64,000 bases of DNA from Pseudomonadota bacterium (lineage in GTDB: Bacteria; Myxococcota_A; Polyangia; Polyangiales; Polyangiaceae): positions 1-64,000 of the forward strand of contig JAEYWK010000272.1 of assembly GCA_023431345.1 (NCBI GenBank), in the 5' to 3' direction. Within the stretch, counting starts at the first letter, position 1, and each line of letters begins with the position of its first letter. The position numbers were made by a program, and so were the translations under genes. Below are positions 42,043-52,394 of this stretch, in pieces. Under the pieces are notes generated by a model. That model saw only the letters and a program-made list of their open reading frames with translations. It searched no databases and was not told the DNA's origin.

Positions 42043-43157
42043 TCCCGCGCGAGGTGTTCGCCGAGACGCTGCTGCAGTTCTTTGCGCCCATTCGCCCGTT
42101 CTTGGACGACCCCGAGGTGAGCGAGGTGATGATCAACGGACCCGAGCAGATCTTCGTGGAGCGCAAAGGTCGGCTGGAGCTCACGGCCGCTTACTTCGAG
42201 AGCAGCGAAGCGCTCGGCGCCGCGCTCAGAAATGTCGCGCAATACGTGGGCAAGCACGTCGACGCGCACCGCCCCGTGCTCGAGGGGCGCCTGCCCGACG
42301 GCTCGCGCATCGAAGCGGTGCTGCCCCCCGCCGCTCCGGAAGGCCCACACGTCGCGATCCGCCGCTTCTCCACGGAAGCGTTGACCGTCGACAAGCTGCT
42401 GGCGTGGGATGCGCTCACGCCAGACGCGGCCGGCGCGCTCCGCGCGATGATCGGGGCCAAGCTCAATGTGCTCGTGGCGGGCGGAACGGGGAGCGGCAAG
42501 ACGTCCTTGCTGAACGCTTTGTCCTCCTTCATTCCCGCCTCGGAGCGGGTCGTGGTGATCGAAGACTCGCGCGAGCTGAAGCTGCAGCAGGCGCACGTCG
42601 TCGCGCTGGAAGCGCGGCCGCCCGATGAGCGCGGCAAGGGGCAAGTCACCGTGCGCGACTTGTTTCGCGCGACCTTGCGCATGCGTCCCGATCGCATCGT
42701 GGTCGGCGAGATTCGCGGCGGCGAGGCGCTCGACTTGATCCAGGCCATGACGAGCGGGCACGGCGGCTGCCTGTCCACGCTGCACGCGACCTACCCGCGC
42801 GACACGCTCACGCGTCTCGAAACCATGGCCATGATGAGCGACTTGTCCATGCCGCTCGTCGCCTTGCGTTTGCAGCTCGGGTCCGCCGTTGACATCATCG
42901 TGCAAACCTCGCGCTTGGCGGGCGGCGCGCGCAAGGTGACGCACATCACCGAAGTTGTCGGATTTTCTCAGGAAACCGGGGCTTATCTGGTGAATGATCT
43001 GTTCCGGCGCGAGTACGAGCGCGACGCGAGCGGCGCGCTCGTCGACCGCCTGGTGCCGACCGGCGTCCTACCGGAGACCCATGAGCGCATCCGTGAGCAC
43101 GGGCTCGAGCTGCCCGACGCGATGCTCGAAGCTGGTCGGCAGAGGAGTCAGACATGA
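42039..43157 (+). CDS. second CpaF/TadA-type pilus ATPase (no FHA domain)
   Basis: 372 residues, a compact CpaF: VSEVMINGPEQIFVERKGRL, DAHRPVLEGRLPDGSRIEAV, Walker A GGTGSGKTS at about 147, Walker B-type MRPDRIVVGEIRGGEALDLI and GHGGCLSTLHATYPRDTL. It is distinct from the FHA-CpaF at 37108 and differs at the His box (STLHA against TTTHA). Two ATPases in one Tad operon could split extension and retraction or assembly and secretion. The start and stop both overlap neighbours (ATGA). Confidence 0.92.
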   Translation: MIPREVFAETLLQFFAPIRPFLDDPEVSEVMINGPEQIFVERKGRLELTAAYFESSEALGAALRNVAQYVGKHVDAHRPVLEGRLPDGSRIEAVLPPAAPEGPHVAIRRFSTEALTVDKLLAWDALTPDAAGALRAMIGAKLNVLVAGGTGSGKTSLLNALSSFIPASERVVVIEDSRELKLQQAHVVALEARPPDERGKGQVTVRDLFRATLRMRPDRIVVGEIRGGEALDLIQAMTSGHGGCLSTLHATYPRDTLTRLETMAMMSDLSMPLVALRLQLGSAVDIIVQTSRLAGGARKVTHITEVVGFSQETGAYLVNDLFRREYERDASGALVDRLVPTGVLPETHERIREHGLELPDAMLEAGRQRSQT

Positions 43158-43954
43158 CCGAGCGCCGCTCAGACGCCGGGTCGAAAGCGGGGTGGGCCGA
43201 GCACACGGTGGTCGCCAACCTGCCTCGACTCTTCCCGGGGGCGCGCTCTCAGCATGCGCCGCTCGCCAATAGCCCCGAGCCGCGCACGCTGATCGGTATG
43301 CCTCGGCCGACGCCGCCCGAGCCTGCGCCCGAGCCCGAGGCCGCGCGAGAGCCCACGCCGCCGCTCGCCACCTTGCCGTTTGCGCTCGCAGAGGAGCCGC
43401 GCACCGTGGTCGGCCGAGCGCCATCGCAGACGACCGCGCAGCAACTGCTGGCTCGTTACGCCGAGCTCGCGTCGGCAGCGCCCGCCGCCGAGGAGCTCGA
43501 GAGCGCGCCGCCGCCTCTGCCGCTGCACAAGTCCTGGTTTCGTCGCGCTGCCGACTTCGCGCAAGAAGACTTTCGTCGCGCGCCGCGCATCGTGCGCCTG
43601 TTGCTACCGGCCCTGCCGCTGGTGGCGGCCGCGACGACGTTTCTCGACGTCGATCCGGCCGCGCCCGCTCTGTCGCGCGCCGTCGCGGTAGCGGCGACGA
43701 CCACCGCCGCCAATCCTGAACCGGCGTTGCCCGCCGTCATCCCGCTGCCCGTGAGCTCGGTGACGATCGCGCCGCGGCCGGGTCACACCCTAGCATCAGA
43801 CGCAGCTGACGCAGCCGCTCGCGGCGACCGCGAGCAGGCCATCGCGCTCTACGCGCAGCTGGCCCGCGAGCGACCGGACGTCGTCGCCTACGCGAGCGCC
43901 GCGCGCATTCTCATGCGTGATGAAGCGCGCAATCGTCCACACTCCGCCGAGTGA
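43154..43954 (+). CDS. Tad-locus Pro/Ala-rich single-pass protein
   Basis: 266 residues, unrecognised. Residues 1-115 are Pro/Ala/Arg-rich with two similar threonine motifs, PRTLIGMP and PRTVVGRA, that could be phosphorylation sites read by FHA domains. A helix near 145-165 (VRLLLPALPLVAAATTFLDV) crosses the membrane. The C-terminus has one TPR-like unit (AADAAARGDREQAIALYAQL). It sits between the second ATPase and the sigma-54 activator. A role as scaffold linking the FHA proteins to the membrane is inference. Confidence 0.7.
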   Translation: MTERRSDAGSKAGWAEHTVVANLPRLFPGARSQHAPLANSPEPRTLIGMPRPTPPEPAPEPEAAREPTPPLATLPFALAEEPRTVVGRAPSQTTAQQLLARYAELASAAPAAEELESAPPPLPLHKSWFRRAADFAQEDFRRAPRIVRLLLPALPLVAAATTFLDVDPAAPALSRAVAVAATTTAANPEPALPAVIPLPVSSVTIAPRPGHTLASDAADAAARGDREQAIALYAQLARERPDVVAYASAARILMRDEARNRPHSAE

Positions 43955-43983
43955 CAGGCTGGTTCAGCAGGCTTCGGTAGTCT

Positions 43984-45418
<1,435 letters not shown>

Positions 45419-45432
<14 letters not shown>

Positions 45433-45474
45433 GCTCGCTGGGCGAGCGAATGGTTTCGACAGCGCGTGAGCTCG
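45419..45474. repeat. 19-bp direct repeat across the activator stop codon
   Basis: TCGACAGCGCGTGAGCTCG occurs at 45419-45437, where it includes the TGA of the activator gene, and again at 45456-45474, just before the convergent kinase gene ends. It looks like a short tandem duplication of the gene end with a 37-bp period. Confidence 0.7.
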
Positions 45475-45475
45475 T

Positions 45476-47251
45476 TCAGCGGCGCTGTGAGTACGGAGCG
45501 GACGAGAGGTAGTCGCTCTTGGCCGCGGGCTTGGCTTTGACGGGCACGCGCGGCTTGCTGGGCGCAGGCGAAGAGGGTGTTACGGCGACCGCAGCTTTCG
45601 GCACGGGGCGTGCGGCGACGGCAGCAGCGTTTGTCTTCGAGGGCGAGGAAGGCGCCGCTTGCGCTGCCGGCTGCGCAGAGCTGCTCGGCCCGGGTGCGGT
45701 CTCGGCCAGCTCGATCGGGCGAGGGGGCGAGGCCTCCTCGAGCTGGGCAGGTGTGATCTTCGTCGCCGGCGCTCCAGCGCTGGCGTGAGCGGGCTCGCTT
45801 CGAGCCGTGAGCGCCATCCAGCCGAACGCGGGCGCGGCTAGCGAGCACACGAGCACGGCCGCTCCGACTGTCGCGCGCACAGCGACGCGCCGTGGTCGGT
45901 GAGGCTCGGTGACGAGGGGCAGCGCATGGGGAGGGGGAGTGGCGTTCCCCAAACCGAGGGACCCTGGCGCCGCTGCGGCGTCAGCTGGCGCGGGGGCTTC
46001 GCTCGCTCCGTTCGCGACTCGCTCAGCCGGCGGCAACGCCCGGCGTGACTTCGTTCGAAGCGGAACCGTCATGCGTTGCGTGACCGTCAGACTGGGGAAA
46101 TCCGCCGCAATGTTGGGCTGAACCGTGGTGTCGAGCGGCGCTGTCGCGGCGAGCGCGGGCGAACGTGGAGCGGCCGCAGCGACGGCAGCCGGCGTGAGGG
46201 CAGGCGGCGCGACGGCAGGCAACGCGAGGGCAGGCGGCGCGACGGCAGGCGCTGCTGCCGGCGAAGCTTCCGGCGCGGTGGGGGCCGCCTCCGCGGCGGT
46301 CGCTGCCTTCGAGCCGCTGTCGATGGCGGTCACCAGCGCTGCGCGCTTGGCCAGCGCTTCGCCAGCGAGCGACTCGAGCCAGGCCACGACCTCCCGCGCC
46401 GAGGCGGGCGGCACCGCTTGCTCGAGAGCGAGCGCCATCTCGGCCGCCGATGCGAAGCGGTCGCCAGGCGCTCGCGCGAGACCGCGCAGCACGACGTCGT
46501 CGAGCGCGGCGGGCACCTCCGCACGCAGCTCGCTGGGCGCAGGGATGCGCGACTGCAAGATCTTACCGAATACTTCCTCTTCACTACCGCCGTCGAACAA
46601 GCGGCGCGTCGTGAGCGCCTCCCAGAGCGTGACGGACGCTGCGTACACGTCGACGCGCCGGTCGAGCTTGCCTTCGCCGAACTGCTCGGGCGCCAAGTAC
46701 GGCAGCTTGCCCTTGAACTCACCGGCTCGCGTTTGCTGCAGCCGACCGAGCGCCTTGGCGACGCCGAAGTCGAACACGCGCGCGATGCCGTCGCCGCCGA
46801 CCAGGATATTCTGCGGGGAAACGTCGCGGTGGATGATGCCCAGGGGCTCGCCGTTGCCCGACTTGGCCACGTGCGCGGCGTGCAACCCGTGCAGCACCCC
46901 GCTCAGCACCGCCGAGACCACGCTCAGCGGCGCCGCGACTTCGGCCTGGCTGGCCGAGCGCAGCAGCTTCGCGAGGGACTCGCCCTCCACGTATTCCATG
47001 ACGAGGAAGCACTCGCCGTTCTCGAGGAACACGTCGAGCGTCGGTACGACGTTCAGGTGGCGCACGCGCGCGGTGATGCGCGCCTCGTCCACCAACATCG
47101 CCGCGAACTCGGGCTGGTGCGACAGCGCCGGGTGCAGGCGCTTGATCGCTACGACGCGCGTGAAGCCTAGCGGCGCATGGAGGTGTCCGAGGTGCACGGT
47201 GGCCATGCCGCCGGAACCAATCGAGTCGTGCAGCACGTAGCGCGTCGACAT
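45476..47251 (-). CDS. eukaryote-like Ser/Thr protein kinase, transmembrane
   Basis: 591 residues from the ATG at 47251 (MSTRYVLHDSIGSGGMATVH); the longer open frame adds 69 residues without kinase homology. The kinase domain (1-270) has the Gly loop GSGGMATV, VAIKRL (VAIK lysine), the catalytic loop IIHRDVSPQN, DFG as VFDFGVAK and APEQF. An Ala/Pro-rich linker is followed by one transmembrane helix at about 457-483 (VGAAVLVCSLAAPAFGWMAL) and an outer Ala/Pro/Lys tail. Located between the two Tad blocks, it is a candidate kinase for the FHA-containing ATPase and activator. It is convergent with the activator gene. Confidence 0.93.
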   Translation of the reverse strand: MSTRYVLHDSIGSGGMATVHLGHLHAPLGFTRVVAIKRLHPALSHQPEFAAMLVDEARITARVRHLNVVPTLDVFLENGECFLVMEYVEGESLAKLLRSASQAEVAAPLSVVSAVLSGVLHGLHAAHVAKSGNGEPLGIIHRDVSPQNILVGGDGIARVFDFGVAKALGRLQQTRAGEFKGKLPYLAPEQFGEGKLDRRVDVYAASVTLWEALTTRRLFDGGSEEEVFGKILQSRIPAPSELRAEVPAALDDVVLRGLARAPGDRFASAAEMALALEQAVPPASAREVVAWLESLAGEALAKRAALVTAIDSGSKAATAAEAAPTAPEASPAAAPAVAPPALALPAVAPPALTPAAVAAAAPRSPALAATAPLDTTVQPNIAADFPSLTVTQRMTVPLRTKSRRALPPAERVANGASEAPAPADAAAAPGSLGLGNATPPPHALPLVTEPHRPRRVAVRATVGAAVLVCSLAAPAFGWMALTARSEPAHASAGAPATKITPAQLEEASPPRPIELAETAPGPSSSAQPAAQAAPSSPSKTNAAAVAARPVPKAAVAVTPSSPAPSKPRVPVKAKPAAKSDYLSSAPYSQRR

Positions 47252-47518
47252 GCGTTCGCTTGAGCTCGCGTGAATGCTTTCTGATGGTCTGCGTGCTGTC
47301 AAGGGAACCCATCCGCCATGGGTGCTCGGCCACGAGGGGTCGCGCCGCACCCGTGGGCGCGCCTTCATGCGCGTCTCCAGAGGTGACAGCGCTCTCAGCA
47401 CTTGGCGTGCCAGCACGGCAATCGCCGCCGTTGACGCCGCTGAATGTTCTGCCCGCACGAGCGTGACGCGCCACGAGCGCGGGAGCGCGTCAAGCGCGAC
47501 GCAGCGGTGAAATGTCGG

Positions 47519-48505
47519 CTAAAATACTGAATTTAGTGCTACGAGGCCGCCGTTCGGCAAGGGTGAGAAGACGGCGCCGAGCCGCGAACGCTCACTCGAG
47601 CGCTCGCGCCCACCCCAAACGTAGAGTCCTGCGCCACCCGCCACGAGCGCGGCGCCGACGACGAACGACACTGTCGAAACATTCCCGTGGCGCACCGCCG
47701 AGTCGCGCGTCTCGAGCGCGTTAGCGGGGCAGACGTCGCGCTCATCGCAGCCTTCGTCGTTCGAGCGATGGAAAAGGCTTACCGCGCGAACGCCGAACAC
47801 CGTTCCTACTGCGAGGCCGACGGCGCCCAGACCCGCCAGGCCGATACCGCCGCGCTGCAGCCATTCTCCGCGGCTCGTCGCTGCATCCGCCGGAGCCGCC
47901 GCGCTCGGGGCATGAGCGACGAGCGTCGGGATGGTGAGGTGATGGGTCGCCGCGTCGTTTCGCAGCGTGAACTCACTGCGAAATGTGTGGCGTCCGGGAG
48001 CGCTCGCCTCGATCACGAAGGGGCCAGGGTCGACCGCTTGGGCCGCGCCCCACTCGCCCTCCGGAACCGTCTCCGCGTTTCGAGTGAGCCGCAGCCCCGG
48101 CACGCGTGCGCCCGCGGGTACCAACAAAACCAGCCTGGTCACCTTGCTCTCGAGCAGTTTTGCTCGGCCGCGAGCGATCGTCGCGCGCTCCGCCTCGCCG
48201 TTTGCCTCGGCGACTTGGGCCACCTCCAAGAACTCGCGCTGGGCGGAGGCGGTGCGCCCCGCGCGTTCCCAGCAATCGGCGAGGTTCAGCCTCGTACCGG
48301 GCGCCGGATCGAGGCGCTGGCTCTCTTCGAGCTTCGGGCAAGCCTCGGCAAAGCGACCTTCGCGCATGAGCTGGCGCCCGCCCTGAAAGAGCTCTTCCGC
48401 GCGCGCGATATCGGCGCTCGTCGGCGCATCGCCGCGCGCAGGAGCGGCGATGGCAAGGCCGGCCGCGAGAAGAAGCGGCGCGACGGGTGAAGGCAAACCT
48501 CGCAT
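47519..48505 (-). CDS. secreted TPR/PEGA-like protein with C-terminal membrane segments
   Basis: 328 residues with a signal peptide cleaved after APARG. An N-terminal TPR-like region follows (ARAEELFQGGRQLMREGRFA, LEESQRLDPAPGTRLNLADC), then a beta domain (LLVPAGARVPGLRLTRNAET, FVIEASAPGRHTFRSEF) and two hydrophobic segments (GIGLAGLGAVGLAVGTVFGV and VSFVVGAALVAGGAGLYVWG). Proteins of this design commonly sit beside Ser/Thr kinases in Polyangiales genomes. It is 267 bases upstream of the kinase on the same strand, so the two may be an operon. Function unknown. Confidence 0.8.
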   Translation of the reverse strand: MRGLPSPVAPLLLAAGLAIAAPARGDAPTSADIARAEELFQGGRQLMREGRFAEACPKLEESQRLDPAPGTRLNLADCWERAGRTASAQREFLEVAQVAEANGEAERATIARGRAKLLESKVTRLVLLVPAGARVPGLRLTRNAETVPEGEWGAAQAVDPGPFVIEASAPGRHTFRSEFTLRNDAATHHLTIPTLVAHAPSAAAPADAATSRGEWLQRGGIGLAGLGAVGLAVGTVFGVRAVSLFHRSNDEGCDERDVCPANALETRDSAVRHGNVSTVSFVVGAALVAGGAGLYVWGGRERSSERSRLGAVFSPLPNGGLVALNSVF

Positions 48506-48669
48506 GTATGCTTAGAGTCCTCGAGCCTTCGTAACCTTCGCTCTTCGCGCGTACATCCGAAAAATATCCGTCACTGAAGCGTCATGCTCGCAGCTGTGAC
48601 ACTTCTTCTCGAGCTCTGATCGATGCACTATTGCGATTCGCGATTGGATCGCTACGCTGTGCGCCGCTC

Positions 48670-49311
48670 GTGATCCGTCGAGTCCGTCCTCGCGTCGTTC
48701 TGGCTTGGCTTGGCGTCATCGCCATGGCCGCTTGCAACGGCATTTGGGGCATTCACGACGGCACGCTGTCGAACCCCGATGGCTCGGAAGCAGGCCAACC
48801 CAGCGGCGAGCCGGGCGGCGCTCCCCCCGTCGGCGCAGGCGGCTCCGCGGGCGGCGCTGGTGAAGCCGGCGAAAGCGTTGGTGGCGCCGGTGGCGCCGGC
48901 GGAGCGGCTCTGGAGGGCGGTGAGGGCGGTCGAGCAGACGACGGAGCGTCGGGAGCGAGCGGCGGCGGCGCTGGCGGTAGCGGAGCGGGCGGCGGCGGAG
49001 CTGGCGGTAGCGCGGGCTCCATGAGCGGGAGCGGCGGTACGGGCTCGACCTGCAGTGGCTGCAAGCTCAACGACAAGAAGAGCGAGAGCCGAGCGTGTGG
49101 TCGCTGTGGCACCGGCTCTCAAACGCGCACCGCGACGTGTGACGCCAACTGCACTTGGGGGCCGTGGTCGAGCTGGTCGACGTGCTCGCAGTGCGACACC
49201 AAGAACTATCGCTGCTGCGGCGCTGGTAAGTGGGAGTGGTGCTACGACAGCGACTGCGCCTGGACCAACGATTGCGCAGCTTGCTCCGCCGCGAGCTGCC
49301 CCGAGTGCTGA
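48670..49311 (+). CDS. Gly/Ser-rich lipoprotein with thrombospondin-1-like Cys-rich end
   Basis: 213 residues from the GTG at 48670, which gives a basic n-region and a lipobox AMAA-C. Residues 25-125 are low-complexity Gly/Ala/Ser (GGAGGSGAGGGGAGGSAGSM type). The last ~85 residues are cysteine-rich, with TWGPWSSWSTCSQC, a WxxWxxC pattern reminiscent of thrombospondin type 1 repeats, then CCGAGKWEWCYDSDC. It is probably a surface adhesin-like protein. It is encoded just upstream of the second Tad operon. Confidence 0.75.
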   Translation: MIRRVRPRVVLAWLGVIAMAACNGIWGIHDGTLSNPDGSEAGQPSGEPGGAPPVGAGGSAGGAGEAGESVGGAGGAGGAALEGGEGGRADDGASGASGGGAGGSGAGGGGAGGSAGSMSGSGGTGSTCSGCKLNDKKSESRACGRCGTGSQTRTATCDANCTWGPWSSWSTCSQCDTKNYRCCGAGKWEWCYDSDCAWTNDCAACSAASCPEC

Positions 49312-49347
49312 GAGCGCGTCGTCGTTGACGCTGAGGGCACGGTCCGC

Positions 49348-49374
49348 GTGCGTCACTCACGATGCTTGCGGCCC
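49348..49374. promoter_or_regulatory. candidate enhancer (UAS) of the second Tad operon
   Basis: This block begins GTGCGTCAC and ends TTGCGGCCC, matching 34650-34676 at about 21 of 27 positions. The palindrome is less perfect here (GCGTCAC-TC-ACGATGC). Its centre is about 63 bp upstream of the -12 element of the sigma-54 promoter. Confidence 0.55.
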
Positions 49375-49406
49375 GGAGCGCGCGCGGAGCGGCTCGAGAT
49401 TGCGGC

Positions 49407-49422
49407 TGGCACGCTGATTGCT
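49407..49422 (+). promoter_or_regulatory. sigma-54 promoter of the tadV-tadE-tadG operon
   Basis: TGGCAC-GCTGA-TTGCT is a full RpoN consensus match. The predicted start near 49433 leaves a leader of only about 4 bases before the ATG at 49437. Confidence 0.82.
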
Positions 49423-49436
49423 CCCGGGCAGCCGAG

Positions 49437-49979
49437 ATGTCGATCCTGCTCTTGGTTGGCCTCGCGGCGTGCGTGCTCGCCGCGATCATCGACGCCTGGC
49501 GGGGGATGATCCCGAACGCGCTGACCTACCCGCTGCTCGTCGCCGCGCCGCCGCTGCACTTCGGGCTCTCGTGGAGCAGCGGCCAGGCGTGGGGCGCTGC
49601 CTTCGCGGCCGCGGGCCTGTCGCTCGCAGGGCTTTGCCTGTGCAGCGCCGTGCCTCTGTTCATGTGGTGGAAGGGCGCGATCGGCGGGGGAGACGTCAAG
49701 CTCTTCGCCGCGATCGGCGCGCTGTTCGGGCCGACCGTCGGCTTCGAGGCGCAGCTGTACGTGCTCGTGGTGGCGGCGCTGATCGCGCCTGCCAAGCTCG
49801 CCTACGATGGCACGCTGCTCCGCGCCATTCGTAACGTGGGCTCGTTGCTCGCGAATGTCTTCCGCAAGAAGCAGGCGCAGACGGCGCTAGAGCCGGCGCT
49901 CGCCAGCTGGTTCCGGCTCGGTCCATGCTTCGCGCTCGGCTGCGCGCTCGAGCTCGCGCTGCATTGGGGCGCGCGGTGA
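49437..49979 (+). CDS. tadV: prepilin peptidase TadV/CpaA
   Basis: 180 residues, several transmembrane helices. The two catalytic aspartates of the type IV prepilin peptidase family are in AAIIDAWRGMIPNALTYPLL and GGGDVKLFAAIGALFG. The short form without the N-methylase domain is typical of Tad systems. It should process Flp (34811), the Flp-like pilin (49976) and the TadE-like proteins. The ATG at 49437 was chosen over a frame extension that would overlap the promoter. Confidence 0.92.
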   Translation: MSILLLVGLAACVLAAIIDAWRGMIPNALTYPLLVAAPPLHFGLSWSSGQAWGAAFAAAGLSLAGLCLCSAVPLFMWWKGAIGGGDVKLFAAIGALFGPTVGFEAQLYVLVVAALIAPAKLAYDGTLLRAIRNVGSLLANVFRKKQAQTALEPALASWFRLGPCFALGCALELALHWGAR

Positions 49980-50170
49980 CATGGCCGGGCTCGCTAGTAG
50001 CCTCGCGCGCGCGAACCCGGCGACATGCCCGCGGCGTGACGACGTTGGAATACCTACTGATTGTAGTGGCGGTCTTCGTGCCGAGCGTGGTGATCGCCAC
50101 CACCTGCTTCGTTCATCTGGTGGGCTGGTACGCAGACTTCGTGAGCGTGGTGTCGCAACCGAAGCCGTGA
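49976..50170 (+). CDS. second Flp-like small pilin
   Basis: 64 residues from a GTG that overlaps the tadV stop (GTGA). A basic leader (VASRARTRRHARG) is followed by the prepilin motif G-VTTLEY with Glu at +5 and Tyr at +6, the hydrophobic stalk LLIVVAVFVPSVVIATTCFV and a C-terminal tail longer than that of the first Flp. It is probably a minor or alternative pilin. The neighbouring frames are not coding. Confidence 0.8.
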   Translation: MTWPGSLVASRARTRRHARGVTTLEYLLIVVAVFVPSVVIATTCFVHLVGWYADFVSVVSQPKP

Positions 50171-50709
50171 GGCGGCTCGAGCGCGACGCGCGCGGCGCCG
50201 CCATGGTCGAGATGCTCATCGTGTTCGTGCCGCTCATCACGCTGTTCTTGTGCATGATCGAGCTGTCGCGCCTGGCCATCGCGCAGTTGATGGTCGAGCG
50301 AGCCGCGGGCATGGCCGTGCGCGCCTGCGCGGTGATCAAGGATCAACCGAAGAGCTGCGACGAGACCGCCCCCGCCGGTGAAGCGTCTTCCGGCTCGAGC
50401 GCCGATGAGCTGATTCGGCTCGCGGCCTCGAAGGGCCTGCGGCCGTGGGCCGACACCAACGTCACGCTCGGCGTCGTCGAGTGCAAGACGCAGAAGCCGA
50501 GCGGGGAAGACAAGCTGCAGCTGCAGGCGCAATTCCGCTGCGCGGTTCCGATCGCGCGCGACATCCTGTGCGGCGGCGGGCGACGCCCGATCGCAGCCGC
50601 CGCTCGCTACGCGCACCAAGGCGCAAGCTACAGCTGCGAGTACGCGCACATGGAGGCGCCGGGCGGAGCGGAGCTCGAGCTGCCCGATCTGGGAGGCGCT
50701 TGGCCATGA
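50167..50709 (+). CDS. tadE: TadE-like pseudopilin
   Basis: 180 residues from the GTG at 50167 (GTGA overlap). The N-terminus RRLERDARG-AAMVEMLIVF with a hydrophobic segment VPLITLFLCMIELSRLAIAQ is the TadE prepilin-like signal (Glu+5). The mature part contains spaced cysteines (VRACAVIKDQPKSC, VVECK, FRCAV, ILCGGG) and is probably periplasmic. TadE and TadF act as minor pilins in Tad assembly. Confidence 0.85.
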   Translation: MRRLERDARGAAMVEMLIVFVPLITLFLCMIELSRLAIAQLMVERAAGMAVRACAVIKDQPKSCDETAPAGEASSGSSADELIRLAASKGLRPWADTNVTLGVVECKTQKPSGEDKLQLQAQFRCAVPIARDILCGGGRRPIAAAARYAHQGASYSCEYAHMEAPGGAELELPDLGGAWP

Positions 50710-52394
50710 CGCCCGGGCGGGAGCGCGCCTCACGAGCCGCGCTAGCGACCGATCAGCGCGGCGCCGTGATGCTGATCGGGCTGTTTTTAGCCCTGGCCGT
50801 CGTCGGCGGCATGTGGTGCCTGATCGGCATCGGCGACGCCATCCTGGCGCGTGAGCTCTCGCAAGAGGCGGCGGACTCGGCCGCCTTCACCAACGCCGTG
50901 ATCCACGCGCGCGGCATGAACCTGATCGCCTTCATCAACATCATCGTCATGGCGTTGACGATGGCGTACCTGCTCCTCACCTGGTTCGACGTCATCCTCT
51001 CCACGGTCATGCTGCTGACCGGCACCTGGGAGTTTGGCCCCAACTGGTGCGTTTGGCACTACGCGACTTGGCTCATCGACATCAACATCAACTACTGCCA
51101 GTACGCGCGCAACGTCGCCAAGATCGAGCGACCCGTGTTCAAGCTCGACAAGCAAGTATTCGAGCGGCTCAAGCGCATCGGCCCCCCGCTGTTCGAGGTG
51201 CAAGTCTGGGCCGCCACCGCCGTGCCCTACCTGGGTACCGAGGGCGCGCTCCTGACCGCGACCGACTACCAGCGCCCGGTCACGCTCAGCTTCAGCCTCT
51301 CCAATTTCCCCGGCGGCGGGGCGATTCGGCCCCTCAATAGAGCCAACGTGCTCGACAAAATTCCTTACTTCAGGACCAATAGCGGTCAGAACGCCGTGAT
51401 CGATCGGCGCATCGGGCTGCCGGTGGAGGCCGAGCCCGCGTTTCAGCTGTGCGTGCGTGGCGCGCGCTTCCCGCTCGAGTGGCTGAAGACGACGGCTGGC
51501 AGTAGCGCTCAGCTGGCGGGAAAATCTCTCCAAGAGTGGACGAACACGGAGCCGCTCGGCACGCTGATGAACGCGGCGCTGCAAACCATCGGCGAGACCA
51601 ACCACTTCCTGTTTTGCAACGAGAAGACGACGCCGGCGCCCAAAGCGCCCGACCAGTGCGCGCTTCAGCAGGATGACGCGAGCGACAGCGTAGAGCTCAT
51701 GGTTCGCGACTTTCGCAACGCGATCAGCACTAGCAACGAAGCGCTACGGCTGATCTTCTACTTCGGGTTGATGGGCGCCAAGGGTGGCGTGAACGACAAG
51801 TTTTACCTGAAGGAGGATCGCTTTTGGAACCTGCCCTGGCCGACCAAGAACCCGGAGGCGGGCTACGTGGCGGGACCGAAGACGATGACGCAATACGCGT
51901 ACAACGGTAACGACTGGATGCAGATCTGGACCGTGACGGCGGCTCCGGTCGACTCCGACACGGTCGCGTCGCGCATCGTCCGAGCCCCGAGCAAAGTCTT
52001 CGGGCGAGGCCGGGAGGCCGACGCGGAGGCCCGCAGACGCGGCGATTCAGCGGCGCTCCACGTGTTCTTGGCCCAGGCTGAGTTTTACTACGACTGCGCG
52101 GGCGTCTGGGAGTCGAACTACTGCAACAAAGCCGGAGCCGCGCTCTACCAGATGCGCTGGCGGGCGCGCCTGCGGCGGTTTCACCACCTCAACGTGCTGG
52201 GCGACGTCACGGGCGTGTTCTTCAACGACTTCTTGCGAGGCCCGGTGGTTCGCCAAATCGGTAGCAAGCTCACCTCGCGCCTCGCGCCCGACACCGGTCG
52301 CGGTGTGGCCGATGCGTTGACGCGAGACCTATCCAAGCTCGTCAACGACAGCCTCTTTCCGGGAGCCACGACGAGCGATGAAATCCTGCATTGA
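50706..52394 (+). CDS. large TadG-like membrane-anchored protein
   Basis: 562 residues from the ATG at 50706 (ATGA overlap with tadE). The N-terminus DQRG-AVMLIGLFLALAVVGG resembles a Tad prepilin/TadG anchor. A second hydrophobic hairpin follows at about 71-105 (NLIAFINIIVMALTMAYLLL), then a 450-residue globular part with aromatic-rich segments and cysteines (FYYDCAGVWESNYC). Size and anchor fit TadG, but no VWA MIDAS was seen. Large pseudopilins are also a feature of the myxobacterial Kil system, so it could be the tip or effector part; this is inference. Confidence 0.78.
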   Translation: MTPGRERASRAALATDQRGAVMLIGLFLALAVVGGMWCLIGIGDAILARELSQEAADSAAFTNAVIHARGMNLIAFINIIVMALTMAYLLLTWFDVILSTVMLLTGTWEFGPNWCVWHYATWLIDININYCQYARNVAKIERPVFKLDKQVFERLKRIGPPLFEVQVWAATAVPYLGTEGALLTATDYQRPVTLSFSLSNFPGGGAIRPLNRANVLDKIPYFRTNSGQNAVIDRRIGLPVEAEPAFQLCVRGARFPLEWLKTTAGSSAQLAGKSLQEWTNTEPLGTLMNAALQTIGETNHFLFCNEKTTPAPKAPDQCALQQDDASDSVELMVRDFRNAISTSNEALRLIFYFGLMGAKGGVNDKFYLKEDRFWNLPWPTKNPEAGYVAGPKTMTQYAYNGNDWMQIWTVTAAPVDSDTVASRIVRAPSKVFGRGREADAEARRRGDSAALHVFLAQAEFYYDCAGVWESNYCNKAGAALYQMRWRARLRRFHHLNVLGDVTGVFFNDFLRGPVVRQIGSKLTSRLAPDTGRGVADALTRDLSKLVNDSLFPGATTSDEILH

